A stretch of DNA of 64,000 bases, taken from the NCBI GenBank assembly GCA_002495525.1, contig DAFS01000037.1, forward strand, positions 19,099 through 83,098, written 5' to 3'. The position numbers and the translations under genes were made by a program. Under the pieces are notes generated by a model that saw nothing but the letters and a program-made list of their open reading frames with translations, was not told where the DNA came from and made no database searches. Positions 18,434 to 29,300 of the stretch are shown here, piece by piece (the first letter of the stretch is position 1; every line of letters begins with the position of its first letter). Source of the stretch: Euryarchaeota archaeon UBA89 (GTDB lineage Archaea > Thermoplasmatota > Poseidoniia > Poseidoniales > Thalassarchaeaceae).

Positions 18434-19470
18434 AAAAGAAAGATATTGAGGGACTTGCCAGAGAATTAGATTCACAGGATATGGTTGGATATACTAGAAA
18501 TTTCATGGATGATTTTGAATCGGCAATCTCTGAGGTAATTGATATTGATGTAGATAAAGATTGGTCAGGAGTTCTTTGTTTAGGAATGGGTGGCTCTGGT
18601 GCAGGCGGAATGTTTCTTTCAACTTTAGCTGACTATTCGGGAGGGATTCCCTTTGTAGTATGGAGAGATTATGGCCTACCCTCCTGGTGGGGTCCTGATT
18701 GGTTGGTTTTAGCAACATCTTATTCAGGAAATACAGAGGAAACAATTGATGGTGTCCATGAAGCCTTGCAATCTGGAGGAACAGTAATTGGGATTTCATC
18801 AGGTGGTGAACTAGAGAAGTTAATTTCTGAAAGTGATGGATCATTATTCCTTCCTGTTCCAGGAGGTCAAATGCCTAGGTCAGCATTTGGACATTTGTTT
18901 GGAAGACAATTATCAGTATGTTGGTCTTTAGGAATAATCGAGAAACCAGATGATAAAGAGACTTCGGAAATGATTGAACGTCTCCGTTCATCTTCTAATG
19001 ATTTCGACATAAGTGGCGGCAACGGGCTGGTCGTTTCTGTAGCAGAATCAATGCTAAATAGACAAATTGGAATTATCGCACCTACTATTTTGATTTCTGT
19101 AGCAAATCGTTTTGCAAATCAGTTAAATGAAAATTCTGAGGTATTTGCACGCCCTTCTGAGTTACCTGAGATGAATCATAATGAGATAGTTGCATGGTCT
19201 TCTGCTAATGAAAATGAACACTCTCTAATTTATTTCTCTTGTGGAAATATTCACCCTAGAATCAATTCAAGGATGGACTGGATGCTAGAAAATATCGATA
19301 ACGATAGTTCTTGGATAATTGACTGTGAGGGGCAGAGTCTTCTCGAAAGTTTACTCTACGCTTCACATATTTCTGATTGGATAAGTATTTGTTTAGCATT
19401 GTTGCAAGGAGTTGATCCTTCTGAGATGAGTTCTATAGTGAATCTTAAATCTCATCTTTCTAAAGTTTAA
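18430..19470 (+). CDS. Bifunctional phosphoglucose/phosphomannose isomerase
   Basis: SIS-domain sugar isomerase of the archaeal PGI/PMI type, interconverting glucose-6-P, mannose-6-P and fructose-6-P. Residues 45-175 hold a SIS domain with GMGGSGAGG and the phosphate-binding SYSGNTEET. The C-terminal half has PEMNHNEIVAW, a hallmark of this family, where the Glu and His serve catalysis. ATG 18430 has GGTGG 4 nt upstream and overlaps the nmd3 stop; 346 aa. Convergent with the M23 gene, with a 4-bp stop overlap. Confidence 0.9.
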   Translation: MKKKDIEGLARELDSQDMVGYTRNFMDDFESAISEVIDIDVDKDWSGVLCLGMGGSGAGGMFLSTLADYSGGIPFVVWRDYGLPSWWGPDWLVLATSYSGNTEETIDGVHEALQSGGTVIGISSGGELEKLISESDGSLFLPVPGGQMPRSAFGHLFGRQLSVCWSLGIIEKPDDKETSEMIERLRSSSNDFDISGGNGLVVSVAESMLNRQIGIIAPTILISVANRFANQLNENSEVFARPSELPEMNHNEIVAWSSANENEHSLIYFSCGNIHPRINSRMDWMLENIDNDSSWIIDCEGQSLLESLLYASHISDWISICLALLQGVDPSEMSSIVNLKSHLSKV

Positions 19471-20048
19471 TAAATTGGCCCAAGAACCAATCTGGGGTCC
19501 GGATAATTTTCTAATGCCTCATCTCTATACTGTGGGTCGACAACTCCCGGCATATCATGAGTTTCAGGTTCATTAATTGATAGTTGAAAATGCAAATGCG
19601 ATTCCCATCCCCCATTCTCATGTTTATCACCCATCCAACAAATCACTTCTCCGCGTGAGATATTTTGGCCAATTTTTTTCCCTTTTATTGATTTAGCACT
19701 CAAATGCCCATAAAGCGCCCATATTGGTTTATTATCCACCAAGTGCTTTGTTATTATTACATATCCATAATCTCCGTCTGCTGGATTATATCCAAAATGT
19801 GAAATTACTCCCTGATCAAATGCCATACAAGGTGTACCTACAGGAGCTCCAATATCTATGCCAATATGTAGGAATCTACCATCAGAAAATAGTTCGGTAG
19901 AATACATCCCTGGCCTTAATTCGTCATATCTCCCAATATCGTATTCAAATCTTGAAGGAGTATATTCACCTCCAGTGAAATCTCTAACTTCATATTCATT
20001 TGGTAGATTAACTACTGGATGATATCGCCCGGTTTGCCACTTAATCAT
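19467..20048 (-). CDS. M23-family (LytM-like) metallopeptidase domain protein
   Basis: A 193-aa protein consisting almost wholly of an M23 peptidase fold. Zinc ligands are visible in HIGIDIG (H and D) and ESHLHFQL (second His of HLH); ALYGHLS supplies the usual catalytic His. There is no signal peptide or membrane helix, so it seems cytoplasmic. Archaea lack murein, so a cell-wall endopeptidase role is unlikely; cleavage of Gly-rich peptides or use against bacterial wall fragments is speculation. It follows rmuC on the same strand by 24 bp. Confidence 0.8.
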   Translation of the reverse strand: MIKWQTGRYHPVVNLPNEYEVRDFTGGEYTPSRFEYDIGRYDELRPGMYSTELFSDGRFLHIGIDIGAPVGTPCMAFDQGVISHFGYNPADGDYGYVIITKHLVDNKPIWALYGHLSAKSIKGKKIGQNISRGEVICWMGDKHENGGWESHLHFQLSINEPETHDMPGVVDPQYRDEALENYPDPRLVLGPIY

Positions 20049-20072
20049 ATACCCGGATTAGGGTCTAGGTTT

Positions 20073-21311
20073 TCATCCCTCTTCATCAGTATTTTCCTTC
20101 ATAACAGTAGGTGTTCTAATTGACTCAGAAATGGATTTTTGCTCAACTAGATTTTTAGGTAGGTTTGTAGCAATATCCAGCTTCTCCAGTTTACGACCTT
20201 GAGGTAATACATTAGTTTCCCATGAACCTACTGCTTTATTATAAAATTCAGTTGCTTTACCTAACCTATTACCTACTTCCGCAAAATGTTCACTCCAAGT
20301 AGTCATTCTTTTGTAAAATAACTGTGCAACTTCAACCACTTCTTTTGCTTCTTCAGCAAATCTAACTTGTTGCCAATACAAAGCAGCAGTTCTTAGTAAT
20401 GCGATTAGGGAAGCAGGCGATGTAATTATCACCCCTCTATTCATTGCATCAGAATGTAATGTTGGATCTACTTCAAAGGCGGCAGAAACTAAAGCTTCGG
20501 ATGGTACAAACATTACTACGAAATCAGCCCTTCCTGATACCTTTGTCAAATATCCCTTTTCTGCTAATTTATTCATTGTATCCCGCATTGATTTTGCATG
20601 TTGAATTAATTTCTCTTGTCTCGCATCTAAATCTTCAATTTCTAAAGCCTCAAGGTAATGTTTACCACTGGTTTTCGCATCAATTGGAATTGATCCATCG
20701 CCTGGAAGACGTACAATGACATCAGGGATAAGTCCCGAAGCACCCTTTTGTTCTAAGAAATCGGTATGTTTTGTCATACCTGCCATTTCAAGTAAATTCC
20801 TCAATGCGATTTCACCCCAATCTCCCCTAACTGAAGAACTTTTTCGGAGTGCAGTTGAAAGATTTGAGGCTTCTTTTCCTAAACTCTCTGTACGAATTCC
20901 TAGATCTGTAATCTGCCTCTTAATACCTGAATATGCATCTCTACGTTCCTTTTCAAGATCTTTAGAAAATTTTTCTAAATCATTAAGAGATTTTGTCATT
21001 GGACCGAATAATGAATCAATTTCTTTCTGCCTAGCAATATGATCTTTTTCTGCTGAAATTTGCACTTTCCCAAGTCTCTCTTCAGCAAGCTTTAGGAAAT
21101 CTTCTGAGTTCTTCCTTCCTAAATCTGTTACTAGATTTTCTATTTCTGCCTTCACTCTAATTTCTGAGGTTGCTATTGCCTCCTCTTTTGCTTTAATCCT
21201 CTCTTCTGTTCTAATAACTTCACCACTTAATTTCTGTCTTGCAATCAGCCAACCAATTGTCGCTCCAAGTGTCAAACCAATAGCAACATATACAAGTCCC
21301 ATTAAATCCAT
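20073..21311 (-). CDS. rmuC: DNA recombination protein RmuC
   Basis: RmuC is a membrane-tethered, coiled-coil protein with a PD-(D/E)XK-like nuclease domain that limits inversions at repeats in bacteria. Here an N-terminal helix (about 4-24) is followed by a long charged coiled coil (25-155), then the RmuC core: RGDWGEIALRNLLE, GLIPDVIVRLPGDGSIPIDAKTS (acidic residue plus DAK), FVPSEALVSAAFE, SPASLIALLRT and YWQQ. Length 412 aa is typical. Likely acquired from bacteria at some point in the lineage. Confidence 0.92.
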   Translation of the reverse strand: MDLMGLVYVAIGLTLGATIGWLIARQKLSGEVIRTEERIKAKEEAIATSEIRVKAEIENLVTDLGRKNSEDFLKLAEERLGKVQISAEKDHIARQKEIDSLFGPMTKSLNDLEKFSKDLEKERRDAYSGIKRQITDLGIRTESLGKEASNLSTALRKSSSVRGDWGEIALRNLLEMAGMTKHTDFLEQKGASGLIPDVIVRLPGDGSIPIDAKTSGKHYLEALEIEDLDARQEKLIQHAKSMRDTMNKLAEKGYLTKVSGRADFVVMFVPSEALVSAAFEVDPTLHSDAMNRGVIITSPASLIALLRTAALYWQQVRFAEEAKEVVEVAQLFYKRMTTWSEHFAEVGNRLGKATEFYNKAVGSWETNVLPQGRKLEKLDIATNLPKNLVEQKSISESIRTPTVMKENTDEEG

Positions 21312-21414
21312 AATATCTGTTTGTAATTGACAGTATTTGAACTTGTAGATTTTATCTTTGTTAATAATCTCTAAACAGTTCTTATTAGGTAGATGTTCTT
21401 CATCATATTACGTG

Positions 21415-22542
21415 ATGTCTATGCGACCTGTAAATTGTGCAATTCTTGGGTCAAGAGGTTTGGTTGCCCAGAGGTATATTCAAAGATTAGTCAATCATGA
21501 TTGGTTTAATCCAGTATCTATTGTAGGTTCAAGTTCAACTGTGGGAATGAATATTCGAGATTTACCTTGGTATCTTGATGAAAAAAGGCCTCAGTTACCA
21601 GATATTAATGTCTTAGGATTAAATGATTTAGATACACTTGTGGATGAATTGATAAAAAAAAAAGTTACTGTAATATTTTCTGCATTACCTGACTCAATTG
21701 CCAGTGAAGTAGAGAAGCCTCTGGCTGAAAGAGGGTTTTGTGTAATTAGTCATGCGTTAATTCATAGATTAAAGGCTGAGGTTCCTCTGGTAATTCCAGA
21801 TATTAATTCTGACCATTTAAAGATTTTAGAATCTCAAAGTTTTGGTACGGGATCACTAATTTCTTGTAGTAATTGCATGGTAGTCCCTATTGCTTTGACT
21901 TTATTCCCCTTAATGTCTGAATATGATTTTTCTACTGTAAAAATTATTACTGAACAATCGTTATCTGGTGGAGGTAGGAAGATGCTAGAAAGAGGTAGAA
22001 GCGGTCTAGAAATTGCTTCTTCGATTCCCGGTGAATCTGAAAGTATTATATCTGAATTAAATAGAATTTTAGGTGAAAAAAATGAAGGCATTTTTCAAGA
22101 AGCAAATTTAGATGTGAAAGTTTGGTGTTCTCGGGCTAGTCATGATTTTGGTCACTTAGCTACAGTTGAGATAATTTTTTCCAACGAAATCAGTGCTCAT
22201 GAAATAATTGAAGCGTGGCAAAATTTTTCATCGAGGGTCTTCGATTCCAGACTCCCATCCTCGTCAAAGATAATCAACTTCGTGGATGGTAAGTTAGATC
22301 CAATTAAACATAGATGGAGTGGTTCAGTAACTGCATTGCCAGATGAAGATCTTAGCGCTGGCATGCCAGTTTCTGTAGGTGAAATAGAAGTATCTGGTAA
22401 GAAACTAAAATTCAAGTTATTATCTGATAATACTATTAGAGGGGCTGCAGGATATGGTGTTCTTCTTGCTGAGTTACTACTTGTTGAAGAATTAATTCCA
22501 GAAAAAAATCTAATCAATATGAGTTTTAATAGACGTAATTGA
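21415..22542 (+). CDS. asd: Aspartate-semialdehyde dehydrogenase
   Basis: NADP-dependent enzyme making aspartate semialdehyde for lysine, threonine and methionine synthesis. The N-terminal NADP site is AILGSRGLVAQRYIQRL; the catalytic Cys lies in SCSNCMV (C154 counted from ATG 21415); RASHDFGHLATVEI carries the conserved His region and GEIEVSGKKLKF is typical of the archaeal/fungal branch. From ATG 21415 the protein is 375 aa; ATG 21421 is an alternative. The frame extends to TTG 21358 but those extra residues precede the Rossmann start. Confidence 0.92.
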   Translation: MSMRPVNCAILGSRGLVAQRYIQRLVNHDWFNPVSIVGSSSTVGMNIRDLPWYLDEKRPQLPDINVLGLNDLDTLVDELIKKKVTVIFSALPDSIASEVEKPLAERGFCVISHALIHRLKAEVPLVIPDINSDHLKILESQSFGTGSLISCSNCMVVPIALTLFPLMSEYDFSTVKIITEQSLSGGGRKMLERGRSGLEIASSIPGESESIISELNRILGEKNEGIFQEANLDVKVWCSRASHDFGHLATVEIIFSNEISAHEIIEAWQNFSSRVFDSRLPSSSKIINFVDGKLDPIKHRWSGSVTALPDEDLSAGMPVSVGEIEVSGKKLKFKLLSDNTIRGAAGYGVLLAELLLVEELIPEKNLINMSFNRRN

Positions 22543-22568
22543 TATGTATTATCTTCTCGGATAATTTA

Positions 22569-23180
22569 ATGAGACTTCGCCATCTTGCCATGTCTCTTTC
22601 AAAATTACAACCACATCCTTGTGAAAATGTTGATTTAGAACAGTACTCTACTGACGGCAATATTGCATCTAAATTCATTTCATCTATAGTCTCATATGGA
22701 GATTTATCTTCTGATTCTATTATCGGTGACTTGGGGGCTGGAAATGGTATTCTTGGGATAGGCGCACTGAAAGTCGGCGCGGGAAAATGTATTTTTCTAG
22801 AAGCAGATAAGAATGCTTGTGAAATATTGCAAGAAAATTTAATTTCAAATAATTTTAAGGATTCAGGAGTAATAATTAATCAGTTCTTGGACATTAATAC
22901 AAATTTTCCTAAAGTTGACTTGATTATTTGTAATCCTCCATGGGGTAGACAAAAAGAAAAAGCAGACCGTCCATTTTTAGATTTAATCATAAAAAATGGC
23001 ACTGTTTCCCATTTAATGCATAGCGCTCATGCAAATCATTTACACCCCTTCTTCGAATCAAGAAATTGGTCGGTAGAAAAATATGGTGAATATGATTTCA
23101 ATTTACCTGCTAATTTCTCTCATCATCGGAAAGAAAAAGAATCTACTAAAGTAGGATTCTGGCGTTTTTCACCAAATTGA
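22569..23180 (+). CDS. METTL5-type RNA N6-adenine methyltransferase
   Basis: Class I SAM methyltransferase of the COG2263/METTL5 family, which methylates the small-subunit rRNA in eukaryotes. Hallmarks: LEQYSTDGNIASKFI at the N-terminus (family LEQY.T....A), SAM-binding GDLGAGNGILGIGAL, the acidic EADKNA, and the catalytic NPPWG. About 203 aa from ATG 22569, the usual size. The frame overlaps the asd stop, but ATG 22569 gives the family N-terminus and a 26-bp gap. Target site in this organism is inferred from the family only. Confidence 0.88.
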   Translation: MRLRHLAMSLSKLQPHPCENVDLEQYSTDGNIASKFISSIVSYGDLSSDSIIGDLGAGNGILGIGALKVGAGKCIFLEADKNACEILQENLISNNFKDSGVIINQFLDINTNFPKVDLIICNPPWGRQKEKADRPFLDLIIKNGTVSHLMHSAHANHLHPFFESRNWSVEKYGEYDFNLPANFSHHRKEKESTKVGFWRFSPN

Positions 23181-23181
23181 A

Positions 23182-23193
23182 TTTTTGTTTTTT
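23182..23193 (+). terminator. T-rich stretch, probable terminator
   Basis: A run of T residues interrupted by one G starts 1 bp after the methyltransferase stop and precedes the csl4 leader. Archaeal RNA polymerase terminates at such T-tracts without a hairpin. Assignment rests on position and composition only. Confidence 0.35.
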
Positions 23194-23234
23194 GACCCGT
23201 GTTCTTCATAGGTGAATCATCAGTCGCGTAACCA

Positions 23235-24506
23235 ATGAGTGCTTCAGCAGGTGACTTTGTTACGCCAGGAACACGTGTTTTAGCAGATGAAAATACGTCT
23301 CTAGGTGATGGGCTTGTTTCTACAGAAAATGGTGCCCTGGCTTTACTTTCAGGGAAATTAATTGAAGAGAATGGAGTCATCTCAGTTGAGATTTCAGGTT
23401 CCACTGCTAATTTACCAAAAATTGGCGATATAGTAATTGGGCAAGTAAATCGTCTTAATGCGAAAACAGCTGAGATTAGGATATTACATATTGAAGGAAA
23501 AGATGGTGGAGAAAGAGATATTCCTGCTTTGAAATTATTTGCCGATATATACGTGACTGATTTTGTTGATCGATACATTCCATCAGCCGGAGATGCAATG
23601 CGTTCTAGAGATATTATAAGGGCTAAGATAACTCAATTTGAGCCCATGCTAAAAGCTTCAACTAGAGATGGTCCTAGTTTGGGTGTCGTCCACGCTATTT
23701 GCCCTACATGTGGTGCAGAATTACAAAAAAATGATTCTATTCCAGATTTTAATGTGAAATGTAATATGTGTGATTACAAAGGCTATCGTGTTCTTTCTAG
23801 TGGTTTTGGCACTGGTTATTCAGTACCTGAAAATTCAGATATTGATAAATTCAATAGACCTGGTGAGAGATGGTCTGAGCAGGCAGAGAAAGTTCTTGGG
23901 CATGATGGAGCCCGTCCATATCTTTCCCCCTTAGCAGACTTTAGGAGGGGAATAAAACATGAAATTCCACCCTCAGCCGCCAGGCAAATTGGCCGTAATA
24001 ATTCTAATAATCGTTCAAGAGGTCAACGTAGGGAGATGCATAAAACAACTTGCACAATGTGCTTAAAACCTACTGAAGTGCCATTTAAGCCAACTCCTGG
24101 GAAGCCAATTAGATGCCGTGAATGTATGGATAAGGTGAATAATGGTACTGCTACAAAGGAAGAACTCTCTGCTGAACGTCAGGTTTTGAAAGCAGCTAGA
24201 TCTAAAATGTTAGAATCATCTGGAATTAAGTTATTCGTGGGAAGTATTTCTTGGGATGCAAACGAAGAGGACTTAAGGAAATTATTTTCAACTTTCGGGG
24301 AACTTAAAGAAGTACATATTGCAAAAGATCGTGAGACAGGTAAATCTAGAGGTTTTGCCTTCATTAAATTTTCAAGTCACAAAGATGGACAAAAGGCGGT
24401 CAAAGAATTAGATGGTACAGAATTTCATGGTCGTAAAATAAGTGTTCAAGAGTCTAATGAATCTCGTGGTGGGTCTGGTAATAGGCGTAGACATGGTAGA
24501 AAATAA
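23235..24506 (+). CDS. csl4: Exosome subunit Csl4 fused to a zinc ribbon and an RRM domain
   Basis: Residues 1-190 look like Csl4: N-terminal GDFVTPGTRVLA, an S1-like domain with GDIVIGQVNRLNAKTAEIRIL, FVDRYIPSAGDAMRSRDIIRAKI and the C-terminal zinc ribbon (C156, C159, C176, C179). A polar linker follows, then a second four-Cys motif (C273, C276, C294, C297) and a complete RNA-recognition motif at 331-407 with RNP2 LFVGSI and RNP1 KSRGFAFIKF. The tail is Gly/Arg-rich. Standard archaeal Csl4 is about 180-200 aa, so over half the protein is added RNA-binding sequence. Continuous frame, no sign of frameshift. Role: cap of the RNA exosome with extra RNA contact. Confidence 0.88.
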   Translation: MSASAGDFVTPGTRVLADENTSLGDGLVSTENGALALLSGKLIEENGVISVEISGSTANLPKIGDIVIGQVNRLNAKTAEIRILHIEGKDGGERDIPALKLFADIYVTDFVDRYIPSAGDAMRSRDIIRAKITQFEPMLKASTRDGPSLGVVHAICPTCGAELQKNDSIPDFNVKCNMCDYKGYRVLSSGFGTGYSVPENSDIDKFNRPGERWSEQAEKVLGHDGARPYLSPLADFRRGIKHEIPPSAARQIGRNNSNNRSRGQRREMHKTTCTMCLKPTEVPFKPTPGKPIRCRECMDKVNNGTATKEELSAERQVLKAARSKMLESSGIKLFVGSISWDANEEDLRKLFSTFGELKEVHIAKDRETGKSRGFAFIKFSSHKDGQKAVKELDGTEFHGRKISVQESNESRGGSGNRRRHGRK

Positions 24507-24544
24507 CCGTTTGATTCATTGCTGATGGGCTCCCCCTCTGATGT

Positions 24545-26323
24545 ATGGGAGGCTGGCTTGTAATAGATGGCTATGAGGATGAGCCAGCGGCTTTTGGCGT
24601 TCCAAACTATCTTGGTTTCCATATTCGTTATATTTGCGGAGTTCTAGAATCTAGAGGTGTCGAATATACATATCTAACTATAGATCAATGGAGGATTAAA
24701 TATAAACAATTTCTGAATGATAAATCAAGTAGAGATAAGATTAGAAGTGAATTAAGTAATCTTGCAGGAACTGTAGTGCTTGCCGGTTCTATAGTTCCAG
24801 GAAAATATATCCGTGGCACACCAGTTAGTCAGAGAGAATTAGATCAAATCCTTTCTATTATCCCTAGCGAAGTTCCAATATTATGCGGAGGCTGGGCGAT
24901 AAAAAATTGGAGATACTCGGGGTGGACTCCTTTGCGTACAAATCTTTTCTGTGCTGTTAATGATGTTGATTCTTCTTTGGCTTTATTTCTTTCTACCGGG
25001 GAATGGAAACATAGTAGGAGGACAAAAGATGAATGGACTCTTTGGGCGCATTATGGATCTATCTCTAAGGCAGTTACAAACCATCCTGATCTATTAACCG
25101 TAGATGGAAGATCTGGGCCACTAACCTATGAAATAGAATTATATCAGGGTTGTGTTAGGTTCAAAAGAGGATGTAAATTTTGTATAGAGCCGAAAAAAGG
25201 CGTTCCATTATGGAGAAGCGAAGATGATATCCTAAAAGAAATATCTGGTGCCTTAGATTCTGGTGTGAAAAATATACGTATTGGTGGTGCAACGGATATC
25301 TACACATATCGTGCAGAAGGCGTTAGAGAATTAGAATATCCAATTCCTAATCCCGAACCAATAAGTCAAATTCTTCATGGGGCAAGAGAAGATGAGAGAT
25401 TAGATATCTTACATGTCGATAATGGAAATCCTTCGATAATTGCTGAGAATATCGAACCATCTACTGAAATAACAAAATGTTTAGTTGAGAATCTGAGTGA
25501 TGGTGCAGTTTTATCATTCGGTTTAGAATCAGCAGATCCGCATGTTCATCAGATGAATTGGCTTAACTGTGACCCTAAACAACTCAAGATTGCAATCAAA
25601 CATATCAATGATTTTGGTAGAGTTAAGGGAAAGAGAGGATTACCTAAACTTTTACCCGGTCTTAATTTCATTGCAGGATTAAATGGAGAAACTAAAAACA
25701 GTTATGATATGAATTTCAATTTATTAGAAGATTTAAGATCAGAGGGGCTGTGGTTACGAAGAATAAATATTAGACAAGTTGAAGGTCAAGGTTTTCAAGA
25801 AATATCTGGAAATGATTTTAGAAATTTTAAGAAAAAAGTGCGTGAAGAGATTGACAAACCTCTTCTTGAAGAAATATTCCCTATTGGTACAGAATTGTCG
25901 CACATTTGGTGGGAGTCTCAAGGAGATAGAATTAGAAGACCTGAACAGGTCGATAATCCTGTCCTCAGTTCGCCTTCAATTCATGGAAAATCGGGAATTA
26001 CTTTTGGGAGACAGATTGGTGCTTATCCAATATTAGTCGGAGTTCCATACCTAATTCCTCTTGAAACTAGCTCAAATATTGTAGTCACAGGTCATGGAAT
26101 GAGAAGTATTTCAGGTGTTGAAATCGGCTTGAATATTAATTCAGTTTCTCAACAACAACTGGAATCTATACCTGGAATTGGAAAGAAAGCAGCATGGAGA
26201 ATAATTAGTTCCAGAGCTAAAGCCAGTCGGAGCTCAAAAATTCCCTTTGATTCCGTTGAAATGGCTTTTGAAATGGCGCAAGTTGAAATATCTCCGATAG
26301 TAGAAAAAGTATTATCAATCTGA
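24545..26323 (+). CDS. Radical SAM protein (COG1031-like) with C-terminal HhH motif
   Basis: A 592-aa protein. Residues 1-175 form an N-terminal B12-binding-like or MiaB-type alpha/beta region; a Cys cluster GCVRFKRGCKFC near residue 200 supplies the radical SAM 4Fe-4S site. Downstream blocks (IRIGGATDIYTY, LHVDNGNPS, LSFGLESADP, LPGLNFIAGLNGET) follow the TIM-barrel order. The last 90 residues include a helix-hairpin-helix (QQLESIPGIGKKAAWRIISSRA), pointing to nucleic acid contact. It resembles the archaeal COG1031 Fe-S oxidoreductases, whose reaction I do not know. Confidence 0.78.
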   Translation: MGGWLVIDGYEDEPAAFGVPNYLGFHIRYICGVLESRGVEYTYLTIDQWRIKYKQFLNDKSSRDKIRSELSNLAGTVVLAGSIVPGKYIRGTPVSQRELDQILSIIPSEVPILCGGWAIKNWRYSGWTPLRTNLFCAVNDVDSSLALFLSTGEWKHSRRTKDEWTLWAHYGSISKAVTNHPDLLTVDGRSGPLTYEIELYQGCVRFKRGCKFCIEPKKGVPLWRSEDDILKEISGALDSGVKNIRIGGATDIYTYRAEGVRELEYPIPNPEPISQILHGAREDERLDILHVDNGNPSIIAENIEPSTEITKCLVENLSDGAVLSFGLESADPHVHQMNWLNCDPKQLKIAIKHINDFGRVKGKRGLPKLLPGLNFIAGLNGETKNSYDMNFNLLEDLRSEGLWLRRINIRQVEGQGFQEISGNDFRNFKKKVREEIDKPLLEEIFPIGTELSHIWWESQGDRIRRPEQVDNPVLSSPSIHGKSGITFGRQIGAYPILVGVPYLIPLETSSNIVVTGHGMRSISGVEIGLNINSVSQQQLESIPGIGKKAAWRIISSRAKASRSSKIPFDSVEMAFEMAQVEISPIVEKVLSI

Positions 26324-26382
26324 TACATTAGTATATCAGTATAGAGGAATAGTCATATTCTCAAGATGTACGCTGGCTTTGT

Positions 26383-29300
26383 ATGTCGAACAATCAGTCT
26401 TCTCAAAAGAATCTCGCGGTTAGTATTTGTATACTCTTTCTATTGGTTCCTTTGTTAGGAATTATCGAATTTCCGGAAGATATAGAAATTAGTGAAGATA
26501 CAGAGTTTTCATCAGTAGTTAGAACCTCTAGTGCCATGAATTCTCCGGGTTCTGAAAGAGGAAGTGTATTCACTAATTCAGTATTAGAACTTAATGCGGG
26601 CTCTCCTACTTTAGTTCTTAATAATGGGTCTTTAGTTTCCTTTGATAATGGTTCTCCAATTTTCTCAGAAGGCAATGTCATTTCTATTTCGGGCCAATGT
26701 TCACTTTTGTCAAATTTCAGTCTTTTCTGTTCAGGAATTAATAACTACGGGCAACTCGGATTAGGTGATCAGCAATTATTGAGTGGATACGTTGATTTTG
26801 GTAATAAAATCCCTGCGGCTTTATCAGAAGGAAATAATCACTATTGCGCTATCTTGGATGACGGTTCTGTTTCTTGCTGGGGGAGAAATAACAATGGCCA
26901 ACTTGGAGATGGTACAAATGCAAATAGAAATTCTCCGGTTTCAGTTAATCTTGGTACCAATAAAACAGCAGTTTCTATTTCTAGCAGTAATGACTTCTCT
27001 TGTGTATTACTGAATACAGGAGAGATTTCTTGCTGGGGTGACAATTCATACGGAATTCTTGCCGATGGCACAACATCGAATAGTAATTCTCCAGTAATTG
27101 TTAATCATTCAGTAGGTGAAAGGGCAGTTTCAATCGCCACTCCAGGATATAGTGTATGTGCAATATTTTCTTCGGGCAATATTAGTTGCTGGGGAGAATC
27201 GTATACGATTTCTTCCTCTAATAGTAATTTGATAAGTGGTTCAATTTCAATAACTCTTCCATCAAATAGAACTGCTATTTCACTTGATGGAACTGGTTCT
27301 CATGTTTGTACAATCCTAGATAATAATTCAATTAATTGTTGGGGATTAAACACCTATGGACAATTAGGGAATGGGGAGTGTTCATCTGTTATTCCAAGTA
27401 GTGGATGTACCGGAACTAATGCTAATTCTCCTCAATACGTGAATCTTTCAAATGTTATCGCGATATCATCAGGTTCCGATTCTACCTGTTCGATTAATAC
27501 TAATTATCAATTATATTGCTGGGGTAAACAAGAACAGATATTTGATAATACTTCTAATTCTAAATTATCACCATATCTGATGAACTTTAGTGCCTCTGAT
27601 GTTTCTTATTCTGATCAAGATATGGATGGAGATGGTATCGTCAACGATTTGGATGTTCACATGTCTGGCGATGATGATGGTGATGGAGTGCCTTCACCTA
27701 CCGATCCTTATCCTAGTAATCCTGCTAGATGGATGGATTGTGAACTTGGATCTTGGGGTAGAATTGATTGTACAGAATCATCTTTGGGGCACTTCTCATT
27801 ATTTTCAGCATTATATCAATCTGAATGCGATTTAGGCGAGTATCAACATCAAACCGGAAAATCATATTGTAACCAAGCTTCAGCCGGACATTATGTCGAT
27901 TCTATCGCATCTGCAAATCAGTCAATTTGTCCCGAGGGTTACTATCAAAATCAAATCCATTCATCATCATGTGTTATTTCTAATCCCGGTAGTTTTGTAT
28001 CTTTGACCACAGGCGATGCTGGAAATACCAATACCTCCTCATATAACCTTAGCTCAACTAGCGCAAGTTATACTGGTCGTATCGGTAATCAATATGATAA
28101 TTATGATTATTACAACATTAATATTGCGAAGTTTCACCATATTTCAGTAAGTATTGAATCATCAAATGCTGAAGTGAATATCTCACTTTATGATCAATCA
28201 ATGGTTCTTCTAGACATTAACAACTCTTTATCTGCTGAACCTATTGTATCTACTAATCTAACTTCAAGTTCTTCCACACGTAATATTTTTATTGTGATTG
28301 AGAAAGTTAACTCGACTGGAGATTATCATATGAATCTAACATACTATACTTCAGATGGTTCTAATGTGATTGGAGATATTTTTAATCTTATAGATTCAGA
28401 AATTGGTGTAGATGAGTCACTATGTTCTGCTGGAACATTTGAGTCAGGATTTGGAAGTTCTTCATGTACAGCAGCAGCACAAGGATATTTTGTACCTAAT
28501 GCTGGTTCAATATCTCAAACACCATGTTCACCGGGTACATATCAGGGATTGTCAGGGCAAACGAGTTGCTTGAACACCTCTCCTGGATATTATACTGCTG
28601 CTTATGGTTCTTTTATTCCGACACCTGCTTCTTTAGGTTATTATGTTAATACAACAGGCGCTACTAACCAAATTGCTTGTTTACCTGGGACGTATCAAAA
28701 TCAAACCGCTCAGACTAGTTGTATCGATACAGATGCAGGATATTTTACTTCTTCATCTGGTTCTCCAGCACAGATACCTTGCTCTAATGGAACATATCAA
28801 CCCAATACTAATCAAGAATCTTGTATTCTTTCTTCTCCAGGCTATCATGTTCCTAACAATGCATCTTCTACTCAGATACCTTGTAATCCTGGAACATATC
28901 AGCCATTTTCGGGACGTTCAGACTGTATTGATGCGAGCCCGGGATATTATGCTTCTTTAGCAGCATCAACAAACCAATCTCCTTGTGAAATAGGTAGTTT
29001 TCAACCAAATTCTGGTCAGATTAGGTGTCTTGCAGCTGACCCAGGTCATTTTGTAGATACTAATGCCTCAGTTACTCAAACTGCGTGCGACTTAGGAACA
29101 TACCAGCCTTATTCTTCTAGCTCGAGTTGTTTCGATGCGGGTCCCGGGCATTATGTAGATTCAACAGGCTCATCATCACAAATTGCTTGTTTAATTGGGA
29201 CTTATAATCCTAATATTGCTTCTAATAGTTCAACATCTTGTTTAGAGTCTGAACAAGGTTATTACGTTCCAAATAATGGTTCATCAGTACAATTAGTTTG

